NCBI RefSeq assembly: GCF_052324685.1
Contig: NC_135213.1
Span: 641,501 to 705,500, forward strand
Direction: 5' to 3'
DNA: 64,000 bases
From: Brachyhypopomus gauderio
Lineage: Eukaryota > Chordata > Actinopteri > Gymnotiformes > Hypopomidae
Numbering within the stretch: the stretch's first letter is position 1; every line of letters starts with the position of its first letter. Shown piece after piece: positions 1 through 9,352 of the stretch. A program made the position numbers and the translations under genes. The notes under the pieces were generated by a model, which was not told where the DNA came from, made no database searches, and saw only the letters and a program-made list of their open reading frames with translations.

Positions 1-934
1 GTCCCACCAGGATTTTGCGGGCCTTTTTTGTGATTGTTGCGGGCTAAAATGTTTGATGTTGCGGGTGTTTTTCAAAAAAATTGCGATGGAAGTTGCGGTG
101 TGTTTTTGCTTTTTTGTGAGTACATTACAATAGGGAGTAAATGTTGTATGGTTTCCTCTATTTAGTAGTCCATTTTAATTATCTATTTACCTATTTATTC
201 AGGGTTGCCAACTTTTCAAGATCGCTTGAAGTGAGATTTGAACCTGGAGGGGGTGGCGAACATTAATTGTTGACGGGGAGGCGGGGTTAGCGAACGTAAG
301 TTGTTAGCGGGCGGCCTGTAAAATGGACACAAATTAAGTATTATATCGAGATCGATCGCCAGTGGTTGGCGCCAGAGCGAACTAGTAACTCATAGATATG
401 GATCAGAGATAAATAAACTTTATCTCAGTTTAAAGTTTAAACTTATAAACATTATCTCAGACCCTCGCCACTTGCGTGCGCTGCAGTGACTTCGCGGGCT
501 ACCGTTGCATTGTGGGGAATGTAGTGTTTGTGCGTGCAAAACACCATCGGGCGGCTGTGGCCTGCGGGCCGGTTCTAATAGTAATTAAATATCATCCAGG
601 GGGCCATAGATAATCAATTCGCGGGTCGGATCTGGACAGTTTATCCCCGCTTTCATGTAGTGTACTGGGATACTGCTTTTCCCGATCTTTTTGCCGTTAT
701 TTTCGTCGCTCATGCTGCTTTCAGTCTGCTTTCAGTCTGCTCCTCTTGAACGTATATACGGAAGTAAGGCGGGAGTTTGTCAACGTCACATCAATACGAC
801 ATCAGTGATTGGTCAAATTTGCGGGAAAGTTGCGGTGATTGGCTGAAGTTGCAACACCGCCCTGAATTCGCGGGGTTTGCTTGAAGTTGCGTTGAAGTTG
901 CAAATCGCAACATCGCGACTTTCTGGAGGGTCTG
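1..934. mobile_element. hAT-like non-autonomous element, left end at window edge
   Basis: The right end (about 900-934) reads inward as CAGACCCTCCAGAAAGTCGC. The first bases of the window (GTCCCACCAGGATTTTGCGG) look like the matching left terminus minus its first two bases. The interior is rich in TTGCGG motifs, with no coding frame. A subregion at about 300-400 (TATATCGAGATCGATCGCCAG) recurs inside the hAT MITE at 15449-15817, so the two are related or share an insert. The left target duplication lies outside the window, so the superfamily is inferred from the ends only. Confidence 0.4.
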
Positions 935-1311
935 CCTTTTGCCTTCACAACCGCCTTAATTAAATTTAACAATGTACTGGAAACATTCTTCAGAGAGTCT
1001 GGTCCATATTGATATGTCACAATGTTGTTGACAATTATTGATAGAGATTCTTGTGTATAGTTCATTTGATGACACAAAGATTTTCATCACATGAAAAACC
1101 TAGTTCGCAATAGTAAAAATATCTAAGGGGCAGAGCTTAATGATTGAATATTTTTAGTCTAGGCTGCACAATGCATTTTATCCAGAGAGTAAATAAATAA
1201 TAACACACATACACCCACACTACTTTTCTTTGTACAATTCAGGAGTCTGAGAACATTGTATGATGAGACTTTTAGCACTTTAGCTCCTGATGTTAAATGT
1301 AAAAAAAAAAG
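935..1311. other. no gene recognised
   Basis: AT-rich sequence between two transposons. I see no splice-bounded frame or known repeat here. Confidence 0.5.
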
Positions 1312-1583
1312 TCAATGTGCCATATTATATCTATTGTGATATTTTTCACTGCAATCGAAATTTGTCCTCTGCTTTTAACTAGAGGTGAAACGATTCTTCG
1401 AGTAACTCGAGTAATTCGATTACAAAAAATACTCGAGGCAAATTCTTTGCCTCGAGGCTTCGTTTAATTTATGTCACCATCTATTTTAAATATTTAAAAT
1501 CCCGCTTTGTACGCAGCTCCGGTATCATTGTTTTACACTGACTGTTATAACTGACGCACAGGTTTAAGGCAGCGTGATTTGTT

Positions 1584-1781
1584 TTGATGGAAATAGCGGA
1601 AAACGAAGATAGCGGTGTCCGTAAAAGGGCAAAAATGTCAAAAGTGTGGGACCATTTTTCGCTGCGCAAGGTGGACAACGTAGTGCAGTATATTTACTGT
1701 AAAACGGATCTGGCCTACCCAGGGCATAATTTGAGCCGGATCCTGGCGGAACAAATAGTTATTGAACAAATCATTCTATAA
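1584..1781 (+). pseudogene. hAT transposase N-terminus, decayed BED finger
   Basis: An open stretch of 65 codons. The KMSKVWDHFSLRKVDN part has the aromatic spacing that opens a BED zinc finger (VW..F), and a single cysteine follows in YIYCKTDL, where a C-x2-C pair is expected. The frame ends soon after, before any catalytic domain. It lies inside the hAT element and is a relic, not a host gene. Confidence 0.5.
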
Positions 1782-1974
1782 AAGACATTTTTTAAACACA
1801 AGATCCACATTCAGGCTTCCTAAATCACATAAGAGCTCTCCCTTTTAGCGATGCCTTTCTGCGTCTCCATAAAGCTAAAAGCTAGTTATACTTTCGCAAG
1901 TGACCGTAGCGTGCAACTCCGCGAACGGCGGAAGCGTTCATACTTGACATGTCACAATTCTGTGCAGTGTTGTC

Positions 1975-2110
1975 CGTAACGACATGTGGTAGTATAAAGA
2001 AACACCCCTCAATAAAAGGAATGAACATTTACCTGATTAATTTTAATGTTGCATTGTGTTTCAGGTTTGAAAAGTGCTGGAATTTAGGCTTAAAAGGCAC
2101 TTCTGCACTT
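1975..2110 (+). repeat. dispersed repeat, copy 1 of 3
   Basis: The segment from the ATGTGGTAGTATAAAGAAAC motif to AAAAGTGCTGGAATTTAGGC recurs at 36432-36560 (same strand) and at about 13255-13385 (opposite strand). Here it lies inside the hAT element. The unit contains a TTTCAG-like acceptor before GTTTGAAAAGTG, so it may be an intron/exon edge of an autonomous relative. Confidence 0.6.
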
Positions 2111-2787
2111 AAAACACTTATAAAACACACGTAAATCATTTAAAAGTAATTTATATAAACGGATTGGCTTGTTATTTTGACATTTGTGCGCCTAAGCGTT
2201 GGGTTTTGTGTGCGATCCGGTGACATTGTTGGCCTCAGTGACCCCTTGTCTCATGCCGCTGTTTGCGTTCCGGCATTGTTTGATTTACAAATTAAGCACT
2301 GGGCCTACCATAACAGTACTTCCTCAATACTTCAGTACCTAAACTGAAAGCATCCGCACGTGAACTGCGCTTCTCCAAGCGGAATAACAGCCAATCGCTT
2401 GCTCATTTTAAGAGCTTTCATGTTGCATTACACACTATCAATATTATTGTGTTAAAAACACAAAAGTGTGATTTTATCCGATTACTCGATTAATCGATGA
2501 AAAAATCGACAGAATACTCGATTTAAAAAATATTCGATAGTTGCAGCCCTACTTTTAACCCATCTGTGCCGTTAGAACACACACACACACACACTAGTGA
2601 TTACTAGGGGGCTGTGGATCACACGTGCCCAGAGTGGTGGGCAGCCCTAGCCCGGTGCCCGGGGAGCAGTTGGGGTTAGGTGCCTTGCTCAAGGGCACCT
2701 CAGTCATGGCCTCAGGTCTGGGAATTGAACCCACGACCCTCCGGTCACAAGACCAGTTCCCTACTACCAGGCAATGACTGCCCCTGG

Positions 2788-3524
2788 TTAACCTGGTAGA
2801 CCAAGTCGAGCAATATGCCATTAACTCCCAAGGTCTTGGTTTTGATTTCCCCAGCGTCAGTAGAATGTATGGGCTGCTGGTGTAATATGCAGGGAGTTAA
2901 AAGGTGGTTTTCTATATAATAATGGAGGCAGGAAAAATGAGAGAAGGGATAAGTGATAGATGAATGTCATCAGGGTTAATGAAAGTATGGACAGGATATA
3001 TAAACACATGTCAGTGTAAAATGCAGTTTGATGCCAAGAGTTAAAACTGTATAGTGGTAATGATAATGATAGTAATGATAATGATGACTGTAATATAAAG
3101 AACATCATTGTTTAGAGGAGGATGACACGTTCCTGTGTAATGCTTACTGAAATACACAGGAGTGTGTACATGTATTACTTCTGTCAGCACTGCTCTGAAC
3201 CTCAGATGTTTTTATCTTCTGTTGCTCATGAATATTACTGAACTGTTTCTGCTGTTTGTGTAAACCCAAATACTTCCCTTGCAGTGATTATGGTCAGTTG
3301 TGCTTGTTTTTTTTCCAATGCGGTAATGCTGTATTAATTTCAAAGTTGATCAGTAGGTATCAAAGGTTTACAATGATGAAACCCGCACCAGCATCACCTA
3401 AAACAAACATGTCTTAGTAGACCTGCCAGGCTGTGCGATTTTGATCAGTGTTGCCAGAACTGCTGTGTACTTTTGCAGTATCAGGTGTGTAAGCTGCAGC
3501 TCTGTATATTTTAGAGAATAAAAA
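2788..3524. other. no gene recognised
   Basis: Non-coding, AT-rich. The phrase GGTGGTTTTCTATATAA near 2903 recurs near 38370, just upstream of the repeat pair described at 3525-3850, so the duplication may begin here in diverged form. Confidence 0.4.
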
Positions 3525-3631
3525 GAGAATAAAGTTATTTTTTTATGAAGATTTGTTGTTACTGTGGTCTGTTATTGTATTTTGCTTAATCCCAAAATGT
3601 TTCCAAAATATAGTGTTTTAAATATATCTGT

Positions 3632-3706
<75 letters not shown>

Positions 3707-3850
3707 ATATAAACATTTTGATATTTTGAATGAATAAATGAATATCAGTTTGAACACCAGAATGCTCCAGTAACAAAATACACTTAAAAATGAACGTTTA
3801 GCTTTATTATGTTTGAGTCAAGTGTTTGATAATTTGAGGGTGTGTTTATG
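3525..3850. repeat. dispersed repeat, partner of 38395-38695
   Basis: Shared text includes ATGAAGATTTGTTGTTACTGT, TTTTGATATTTTGAATGAAT, AGTAACAAAATACACTT and GGGTGTGTTTATG, in the same order and orientation as at 38395-38695. The 38-kb copy lacks the long (TA)n run. The repeat stops here exactly where the hAT end at 3851 begins. Confidence 0.65.
3634..3703. repeat. (TA)n microsatellite
   Basis: About 35 uninterrupted TA dinucleotides. It is absent from the partner repeat near 38.5 kb. Confidence 0.97.
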
Positions 3851-4709
3851 CAGAGCCGGCCCTGACCAATGTGGTGCCCTAGGTGAGATTTTGGTTGGTG
3901 CCCCCTGCTTCATCAATCATCGGGTTGATTGTGTCACTATTAAAGAAACAAATAAAAAGCAAATGAATTGTACATTTTAAGGTATAACAAGAAATAAATA
4001 TAGGTGTTGCACAAAAAACTATTTAAAAGTATTTTACATAAATATTTTTAATAATAAAAAAAAAAAATAAAGAACTACCACCAGTGCAATGAACATATGT
4101 GTGTTTTAATATATATTTATTTTAAAAACTTGCTGAGTTAAGCTAATATTAGCACCTATGACAGTATTGTAAAATTGTGGCAGTATATTAATCACGTGAC
4201 GTGATGCAACGTGCCAATCTGCCTTTCGAAAAATTGGGCATTTTAAGACCTTTTGTGCATCCATTAAAAAGATCTGTGGGTGGGGTCAGCAGTTGGAGCT
4301 CACTGATTGGTTATGGAGTGATGGTGTTCACTAATATCATATAGGTGAAAAAGCTACAGACAATGAGTGTTAGTTGTGAGTCAAAAGAAAAGAAAAACAT
4401 TCAAAGAAAAAGAAAGAAAACGCCACTGCTACAGATTGGCAGCATTTTGGATTTGTTTAAAATAAAAAGGAAAGCCAGCAAACCTATGAGTCAGTGTGTA
4501 AGATCTGCTTACCAAGATTCTCTGCCAAAGATGGAAACACATCAAACATGCATTCTCATATTAAAACTAAGCACCGTTCAATTACAATTCAGCAGGTGCT
4601 AGAAAAGTCCCGAATCAGTTACCACTTTAATTGGAGTTTGTCAAATACCAAAAATACAAAAGAGATGATAGAATGCGATTACAATAACTACCTTTCTGAA
4701 GAGAACTTT
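3851..4709 (+). mobile_element. hAT transposon fragment (CAGAGCCGGCCCTG end)
   Basis: It starts with CAGAGCCGGCCCTGACCAAT, a typical hAT terminus, right after GTGTTTATG. The unoccupied version of that junction is seen at about 38695. A BED-finger remnant lies inside at 4345-4620. The right end is not recognisable and runs into a LINE tail at 4710. Confidence 0.6.
4345..4620 (+). pseudogene. hAT transposase BED-finger remnant, frameshifted
   Basis: Two overlapping frames together give a BED-type finger. The first has basic N-terminal residues and ILDLFKIKRKASKPMSQC. The second, one frame over, has CKICLPRFSAKDGNTSNM followed by HSHIKTKH (C-x2-C..H-x3-H). One frameshift near 4500 separates them. 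No catalytic domain follows, so it is a dead fragment of the enclosing hAT element. Confidence 0.6.
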
Positions 4710-5390
4710 TACTGTACAACATCAAATCAAATATATTTGTATAGCGCTTTTCACAACACGTTGTCACAAAGTGCTTTACAGGATTTACAAGGTTAACAAT
4801 ACTATGGGTCCAAATCCCTAACGAGCAAGCCAAAGGCGACAGTGGCAAGGAAAAACTCCCTATGATGGTGGGGAATAGGAAGAAACCTTGGGAGGACCAA
4901 GACTCAAAAGGGAACCCATTCTTCATTGGGCGGCCCATTAACACACAAATTACACAAAAACAAATTATACAGACGAATACACAAGTTACAAACAAATCAC
5001 ACAATCAGGCTAAGTATAAGGTAACTAGAATGAAAGTTCTGGGTATTGATGTCTTGTCAATGTAAATGTCTTGTGATGAACGCCAGGTTTTCATTCCATG
5101 TCGGAGCAATGACACTGGTATTGCAGGCTCCAACGGCAGTGTTCCTCCCCAGGTGAACCTCGGAGAAGAAAGATATGTGATGTTCTAAATATGTAACAAA
5201 TTAATCAAAGGCCAAACTAAACAGATAAGTCTTTAGTTGAGTTTTAAACATTGAGACTGTGTCTGAGTCCCGAATAGAGGCAGGAAGATTATTCCACAAT
5301 TGTGGAGCTTTAAAAGAAAAGGCTCTTCCACCTACTGTGATCTTTTTGATCTTAGGAACAGTTAATAACCCTGCGTCCTGCGAATAAAGT
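4710..5390 (-). mobile_element. L2-type LINE 3' end (ORF2 C-terminus and 3' UTR)
   Basis: On the minus strand, 5385-5205 encodes the end of a LINE polyprotein: VGGRAFSFKAPQLWNNLPA, then an SDTVSMFKTQLKTYLF stretch and a stop. The 3' UTR that follows contains the conserved GGAGTTTTTCCTTGCCACTG block and ends at 4710 in GCGCTATACAAATATATTTG plus a TTTGA-type simple tail, the usual fish L2 terminus. It is 5'-truncated, as expected from target-primed reverse transcription. Confidence 0.7.
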
Positions 5391-5394
5391 GAAT

Positions 5395-5583
5395 TACTGT
5401 ATCAACACAGTGTGGCATGGAGAGGATCAGCATGTGATCCTGCTGAGATGTTATGGAAGCCCAGGTTGCTTTGATAGCAGCTTTCAGCTCATCCGCATTG
5501 TTGGGTCTGGTGTCTCATCTTCCTCTTGACAATTCACCATAGGTTCTCTATGAGGTTTAGGTCAGGCGAGGTTGCTGGCCAAT
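5395..5583 (-). pseudogene. Tc1/mariner transposase C-terminal fragment
   Basis: The minus strand reads PATSPDLNLIENLW followed by a stop, then VKRKMRHQTQQCG and another stop. The SPDLNxIENLW motif is the conserved C-terminal block of Tc1 transposases and holds the third acidic residue of the DDE triad. The tail has in-frame stops, so it is inactive. It abuts the last exon of the Ig gene and could have replaced a downstream exon. Confidence 0.7.
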
Positions 5584-8500
5584 TTAGCAGTGATACTGTG
5601 GTTGATTGAACTTACTAATTCTGTCCACTCTCTTTTGGAGCTGATTGGTTCTCCACTGCCACACGTTCATCACCACTGATCCCACAAGCAGCAGCACCAG
5701 TACCCCCATCAGAGTCCACACCAACACTGGTACAGGGACTCCCTGCCCTCTGTCTGGATGGGGCTGGACTTCTACAACATATACATTCACATTTTGGAGG
5801 TTTATCTATAAAATCAAAACATTACACAGCAGATCTTGTGGTCTTCTGCAACACACAAATATAAACAGGTGTGCACATAACTGGTACGCAGGTACGCATG
5901 CGTGACAAAAATCAGGGATGTGTAATGTCACTTGTGTTACTACACACCTTTACGTACTTGACCACCACGTTATCAACACCACTATCTCATATAACGTTAC
6001 ATGTTGCTTGTCAACTACTCTCGGAAATGTCCAAAAAACAACAGACATTAGGAAGCTTCTTTGGCGTTTCGCCACCTACAAAGAAACGCCAACTGGAGCT
6101 AGAGCCGAAGAAAATACTTCTTTCACAAAAGTGGATCCAAGATGTGTCATAGCTTGAAGCCAACAATGAGCGCACTGAAATGTATTGCAAAATTTGCCGC
6201 TCGCATCCACATCTAGCAGACAAAACAGGTGCGTTTTATAAGGGCTCAAAGAATTAACAATCTAATGTCCAATCGCCAGCTTATGAAATGGCGAGACAAG
6301 GTAGACTGCACTTATTAAAACCACATATGGGATAAGTACCAAACTCCATCTTCTAGTACTCACCTGAGTAACTCACTAAAATATTTATGTGCACCCCTGA
6401 ATATTAACAAAGGCCCTAAACACCCACCTTCCACAATAACTGTGTATGTATGAATGACTTCATTTTTGATGTCCTGGATGATGTAAACTCCACTATCAGA
6501 GGGTGCTGTTCCTCTCAGCTCAACAGTAGAGATGAGTGATGCTCTCTGAGTGTATTCATCTTTGCACTGCAGTGAGCGTTCATGCACTGTACAGATCTGT
6601 CCACTAGAGGGAGCTGCTGCACCTGTGCTGTTATAAATCACCTCCACTGGCTCTGATGGGGGCAAATCCAGGACCAGAGAATCACCAGGCTTCATTTTAA
6701 CTGAAGAATTCAAGGCTGTTGAGGAATTAAATTGGAATATTCAATATACAGTATCTTTGACCATATAACTACTGTAATAATGCTACTGTATTAACTGGGT
6801 AATAAACTGAGGACACTGACCCTCTATCTGCAGACTCACATCACAGATGTCTTTATTATTACAGGTACAGGTGTACCAGGCCCTCTTAGTGTAATCAACA
6901 TCAGTGATGGTGAGGGAGAGATCTCCCTTCAGGTACTGATCATGGTACATGTGAAATCCCTCCTGTGACTGACAGGATATCTGGTCACACTGAGCCAGAA
7001 TGTCACGTTGTTTATGGGACACAGTCCACGTGACCAGACCAGAACACGTCTGACTGCAGGGGAGAGTAGCAGCACCATGAAGATTCACCTTCACTAAAGA
7101 GCCTGGAAGACAAATATAAAACATTTTAAGATTCTGATGTAAAAAATAATGATGTAATAAAAATGAATTACAATGTATACATTTTCCATTGTGATTGTGT
7201 AAAATTATCCACTCACTGCACTGGTTAACTGTCAGCTTTAGAATAGATTTTAAGGGCGTACTCACACTAGGCACGGTTTGCTGGTTCCGTGCTGGGGCCC
7301 GGTTATCCCCCCCCCCCCCACTCTCCCTCTGGCCTGCACTCACACTGGCTTCAGCAACCCGGCCCGAGCACGCTTACGTCATCACAACGCCGCTTTATTT
7401 GGAAAAAAAGCGCGCTCGCACAACACTATGGAGTTCACGATTCTCTTTTTCTCTTTTTTTTTTCTCGTTTTGGGAGTGCAGAAACACGGTGCAAGCACAG
7501 ATTTATCGATAATTTAACACAACGATTGTCTGCTAATCGCTTTGCCGCTATGACTGTTTAACGTGAGCATCGCATCACTGACGTCATGTTTGAGTTCCAG
7601 CGAAATGAACCAATCAGACGAGGCACCAAGCGGACCCGGGCACGGATAGCGCTCACACTAGAAGCGAACCGTGCCCGAGTCCACATGAATCGTGCCCTGG
7701 CCCACCTCTTCAAGCGGGCCCGAGCACGGTTAACTGATCCGGGCCCGGATCACAGAGCCTAGTGTGAGTACGCCCTAAGGTTCTAGTCATGGTTTTTAAA
7801 TGTCTTCATGGTCTTGCCCCTCTTTACCTGAGTGAAATGATGGTTAGATATGTTCCAGTCAGGTCTCTCAGGTCTTCAAACAGTAATCTACTGGTGATTC
7901 CTAAAAGCCGATTAAAGATTGGCGAGGGTGCTTTTAGCCACTATGGCCCAAAGCTCTGGAATTCTCTTCCTGAAGAGCTCAGAGGCATTTCATCCCTGCA
8001 TAGTTTTAAGAGCAGTCTCAAAACATTCCTGTTTAGATCCGCTTTTAGTTAAGAAACTCTATCTTAATAGTTTTCTCTTATTTACTTTATGTAAAGTAAT
8101 GTCATGGCCTGGCGGTTAGGGAACTGGTCTTGTGACCGGAGGGTTGTGGGTTCGATTCCCAGACAGGCCATGACTGAGGTGCCCTTGAGCAAGGCACCTA
8201 ACCCCAACTGCTCCCCGGGCGCCGGGCTAGGGCTGCCCACCGCTCTGGGCACGTGTGATCCACAGCCCCCTAGTAATCACTAGTGTGTGTGTGTGTTCTG
8301 ACTGCACAGATGGGTTAAAAGCGGAGGACAAATTTCGATTGGGGTGTAAAAATCACAATTGACAAAATATGGCACATTTCATTTCATTTTTTTTTTTTTT
8401 TTATTATCTTATTTACTTTACTTTTTTACTTTTTGTTATTTTAATATTTTTATCTTTAATTTCTTTTAACATTTTCCTTTTGTCTTTTTGTCTTATCTCC

Positions 8501-9352
8501 TTTTAATGTTTCTTTTATTTATACTGTAAAGCACTTTGAGTTACATGTATGTATGAAAGGTGCTATACAAATAAAGATTATTATTATTATTAAAAGTTAA
8601 ATCATTACACACAAAATGGTTCAAACCTGATGACCACAAAGAACCAGTTCAGTACACCTACCAGTGGTGACTGTCAGCAGGAGTAACAGCAGGACACAGT
8701 GACACCTGCAGCAGGACTGACAAGACAAAAGAGAACCCAGTTAGTACTGCACATAGGAGACAGGAGAACCCAGTTAGTACTGTAAAGAGGAGGCAGGAGA
8801 CCCTAGTCAGTACTGTACACAGGAGACCCCATTCAGTACTGCACAGAGGAGACAGGAGAACCCAGTCAGCACTGCACAGAGGAGACAGGAGAACCCAGCC
8901 AGTATTGCACAGAGGAGACAGGAGAACCCAGTAAGTATTGCACAGAGGAGACAGGAGAACCCAGTCAGTATTGCAGAGGAGACAGGGGAACACAGTCAGT
9001 ACTGTAGGTTAAAATAACATTTTGCTTTAGATAATAAATACATTTTTTGAGTTAAATAAAACGTGCATATGTTTGTATTTATTTTCATGGTCTTTGTCTT
9101 TTTATTTAACTAAACAAATTCATATTTCAATGCAACATCCTGATTTTTTTAAATAATGTTTATTTTCTTGCCTTATGTTTTGACTTACAATTGTCAAAAA
9201 TTAGACTTGACTGCCTTGCGCTGGAAGACTAAAGGCAGACTACTGAAACGCCTTTTCCACAGGTACAGCACGATTTGAAATGACAGGAAATGCAACGCTT
9301 TCTTTTAGGGTGGCATCTCGGCTACTAACGTATTTCTTACCTTTCTGTTCAT
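5584..9352 (-). CDS. two-Ig-domain type I membrane receptor (copy A), 5 exons
   Basis: Model: 9352-9341, 8716-8662, 7102-6821, 6715-6428, 5771-5584; 825 nt, 274 residues, all joins in phase with GT..AG borders. Exon 1 codes only MNRK before a GTAAGA donor. Exon 2 supplies the signal peptide core (VLLLLLLTVTTG). Exon 3 is an Ig domain with cysteines in TLPCSQTC and the WYTCTCNNKD F-strand block. Exon 4 is a second Ig-like domain (cysteines in GQICTV and LQCKDE, DSGVY motif). Exon 5 has a hydrophobic helix (TLMGVLVLLLVGSVVMNVW) and a short tail without an ITIM or ITAM. A strong internal GTAAGT donor (about 5607) could instead lead to unseen cytoplasmic exons. It resembles multigene teleost immune-type receptors, but I cannot name the family. 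A damaged paralogue lies at 40310-41335. Confidence 0.75.
5866..6399 (+). mobile_element. hAT element in the last intron of Ig gene copy A
   Basis: The termini are CAGGTGTGCACATAA and its inverted partner TTATGTGCACCCCTG (14 of 15 paired). Flanking 8-mers AATATAAA (5858-5865) and AATATTAA (6400-6407) differ at one base, as expected of an aged target duplication. Ig copy B has an uninterrupted intron at the same place (about 40490-40510), which is the empty site. The element carries the start of a transposase. Confidence 0.85.
6027..6332 (+). pseudogene. hAT transposase N-terminal fragment (TTF/BED-like finger)
   Basis: The frame opens MSKKQQTLGSFFGVSPPTKK, the usual start of hAT-derived proteins. 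After a TAG stop at about 6150 it continues as MYCKICRSHPHLADKTGAF with a C-x2-C, resembling the TTF-type finger of ZNF862-like transposases. A TAA and a final stop follow. Three in-frame stops show that it is dead. Confidence 0.6.
7254..7775. mobile_element. PIF/Harbinger MITE
   Basis: Perfect 19-bp inverted ends, GGGCGTACTCACACTAGGC and its complement, are flanked by TAA on both sides (7251-7253, 7776-7778), the 3-bp target of PIF/Harbinger. It is GC-rich with no transposase. It lies inside a LINE frame, which reads on cleanly when the MITE is skipped. A second copy is at 29978-30495. Confidence 0.9.
8090..8406 (+). mobile_element. tRNA-derived SINE with 14-bp target duplication
   Basis: The head GGCGGTTAGGGAACTGG (A-box region) and GGTTCGATTCC (B box) form a tRNA-like Pol III promoter. 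The body contains GCCCTTGAGCAAGGCACC and a (TG)n run, and the 3' end is T-rich. The flanking 14-mers TCTTATTTACTTTA (8076-8089, 8407-8420) are identical. It sits in the 3' UTR of the LINE at 7197-8591. Confidence 0.88.
8731..9000. repeat. 32-bp minisatellite in intron 1 of Ig gene copy A
   Basis: About nine units of the type AGAACCCAGTCAGTAYTGCA plus CAGAGGAGACAGG, period 32. Copy B has only about two units at 41350-41403. The frames it opens are artefacts of the repeat. Confidence 0.9.

Larger units (their letters stand above)
1380..2551. mobile_element. hAT transposon (non-autonomous) inserted in a SINE
   Basis: The ends are TAGAGGTGAAACGATT.. and ..ATAGTTGCAGCCCTA, imperfect inverted repeats of the common fish hAT TAGRGCTGCAAC type, continuing into ATCGAGTA-rich subterminal DNA on both sides. 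They are flanked by the perfect 8-bp duplication CTTTTAAC (1372-1379 and 2552-2559), the target length of hAT. The element carries a decayed BED-finger segment, but no full transposase. Confidence 0.85.
1312..2787 (-). mobile_element. tRNA-derived SINE, split by a hAT insertion
   Basis: Read on the minus strand, 2787-2552 gives a tRNA-like head with a B box (GGTTCAATTCC), then the body with GCCCTTGAGCAAGG and a (TG)n run. The 3' part resumes at 1379-1312. The joined order matches the uninterrupted SINE at 8090-8406. The gap between the halves is exactly the hAT element at 1380-2551, and the 8 bases CTTTTAAC are duplicated at the break. Confidence 0.75.
7197..8591 (+). mobile_element. L2-type LINE fragment in intron 2 of Ig gene copy A, itself twice invaded
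   Basis: The coding part starts SLHWLTVSFRIDFK before 7253 and resumes at about 7779 as MVFKCLHGLAPLYLSEM, through PKLWNSLPEEL to a stop near 8050. The 3' UTR continues at 8421 and ends CTATACAAATAAAGATTATT with an ATT tail at about 8591. A Harbinger MITE (7254-7775) and a SINE (8090-8406) interrupt it. Copy B's intron (41170-41215) has none of this. Confidence 0.8.

Noticed and set aside
7195-7561. Overlapping open frames of 79-105 codons in the GC-rich MITE
   Set aside because: They lie inside a non-autonomous Harbinger MITE, recur in the second MITE at 30.0 kb, and have no domain.
8110-8175. Possible tRNA gene (A and B boxes)
   Set aside because: The sequence is the head of a dispersed SINE flanked by a 14-bp duplication; the cloverleaf is not maintained and other copies exist at 2700, 14510 and 47800.
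8658-8993. Minus-strand frame of 111 codons with repeated WVLLSPLC motifs
   Set aside because: It is the translation of the 32-bp minisatellite in intron 1 of the Ig gene; the real signal-peptide exon uses another frame.
8731-9000. Regularly spaced repeats suggestive of a CRISPR array
   Set aside because: The units are contiguous 32-bp tandem copies with no spacers, in a vertebrate intron.
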